Origin: Brachionus koreanus
Taxonomy: Eukaryota > Rotifera > Eurotatoria > Ploima > Brachionidae
NCBI GenBank assembly: GCA_016987375.1
Contig: PJRA01000182.1
Span: 299,580 to 314,161, forward strand
Direction: 5' to 3'
Length of the DNA: 14,582 bases
Shown here piece by piece: positions 14,404 to 14,582 of the stretch (its first letter is position 1; each line of letters starts with the position of its first letter). Both the position numbers and the translations under genes were made by a program. The notes under the pieces were generated by a model. That model was not told the origin of the DNA, ran no database searches, and saw nothing but the letters and a program-made list of their open reading frames with translations.

Positions 14404-14582
14404 ATGGGACTTTCTGTGTCTGAACGAGAGGCTTTTCGAAAAACAGTCAAAAATATGATTTCACAAATGGCAAAATCCGACATTCGGGCGAACTTTACTA
14501 AGCAAGGAATCGCTCGAAGCACTATATATAAAACGATCAACCGTATTCAAATTGGAGATCCGATCAAGGACAATAAGAGAAC
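14404..14582 (+). CDS. Tc1/mariner-type transposase, N-terminal part (runs off window)
   Basis: The ATG at 14404 opens a frame that continues to the window edge (59 codons): MGLSVSEREAFRKTVKNMIS, then ANFTKQGIARSTIYKTINRI, then GDPIKDNKR. The second block is a helix-turn-helix of the kind that starts Tc1/mariner transposases (GI(A/S)RSTIYxxIxR followed by a short linker to the second DNA-binding helix). The DDE catalytic domain would lie outside the window. The frame is intact as far as visible and its base composition is less AT-rich than the flanks, as in a younger insertion. Family assignment rests on the motif only. No terminal inverted repeat was identified. Confidence 0.6.
   Translation, partial: MGLSVSEREAFRKTVKNMISQMAKSDIRANFTKQGIARSTIYKTINRIQIGDPIKDNKR

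Overview
This window is nuclear DNA from an AT-rich invertebrate animal. The genes have many short GT-AG introns, mostly 46 to 74 bp, and the proteins are metazoan (Integrator subunit 2 and eukaryotic lysyl-tRNA synthetase). Degraded LINE, Ty3/gypsy, SINE-like and Tc1/mariner-like pieces fill the gaps. The AT content, tiny introns and transposon types would suit a monogonont rotifer, but that is a guess. No prokaryotic operon, CRISPR array or virus is visible.

Layout: (1) 162-5552, + strand: the 3' 13 exons of an INTS2 gene (776 codons, phase-consistent throughout), entering from beyond the left edge. One intron, 1866-4218, is about 40 times longer than the others and holds a truncated macrodomain on the opposite strand. 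(2) 5812-7801, - strand: a lysyl-tRNA synthetase gene (KARS copy A, 547 aa), convergent with INTS2. (3) 7802-11309: about 3.5 kb without an intact gene, containing a tRNA-like (SINE-like) relic, a less AT-rich island, and a frameshifted gypsy integrase remnant. (4) 11310-13438, + strand: a second lysyl-tRNA synthetase gene (KARS copy B, 562 aa), divergent from copy A, with an internal cassette exon that appears to encode a mitochondrial presequence. (5) 13641-14582: a broken LINE reverse transcriptase followed directly by the start of a Tc1/mariner-type transposase that runs off the window.

The most notable structure is the pair of KARS genes. A 1653-bp tract (5861-7513 and 11773-13425) is an inverted repeat with no difference that I could find, introns included. 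It stops abruptly inside coding sequence at both ends, and outside it the two genes are recognisably homologous but clearly diverged. This is the pattern expected from recent gene conversion between older inverted paralogues, or from an assembly artefact. The division of labour also looks uneven. Copy B has the lysine-rich N-terminal extension typical of animal LysRS and a cassette exon, with splice phases that match exactly, able to produce both a cytosolic and a mitochondrial enzyme from one gene. Copy A has neither and looks like a short cytosolic form.
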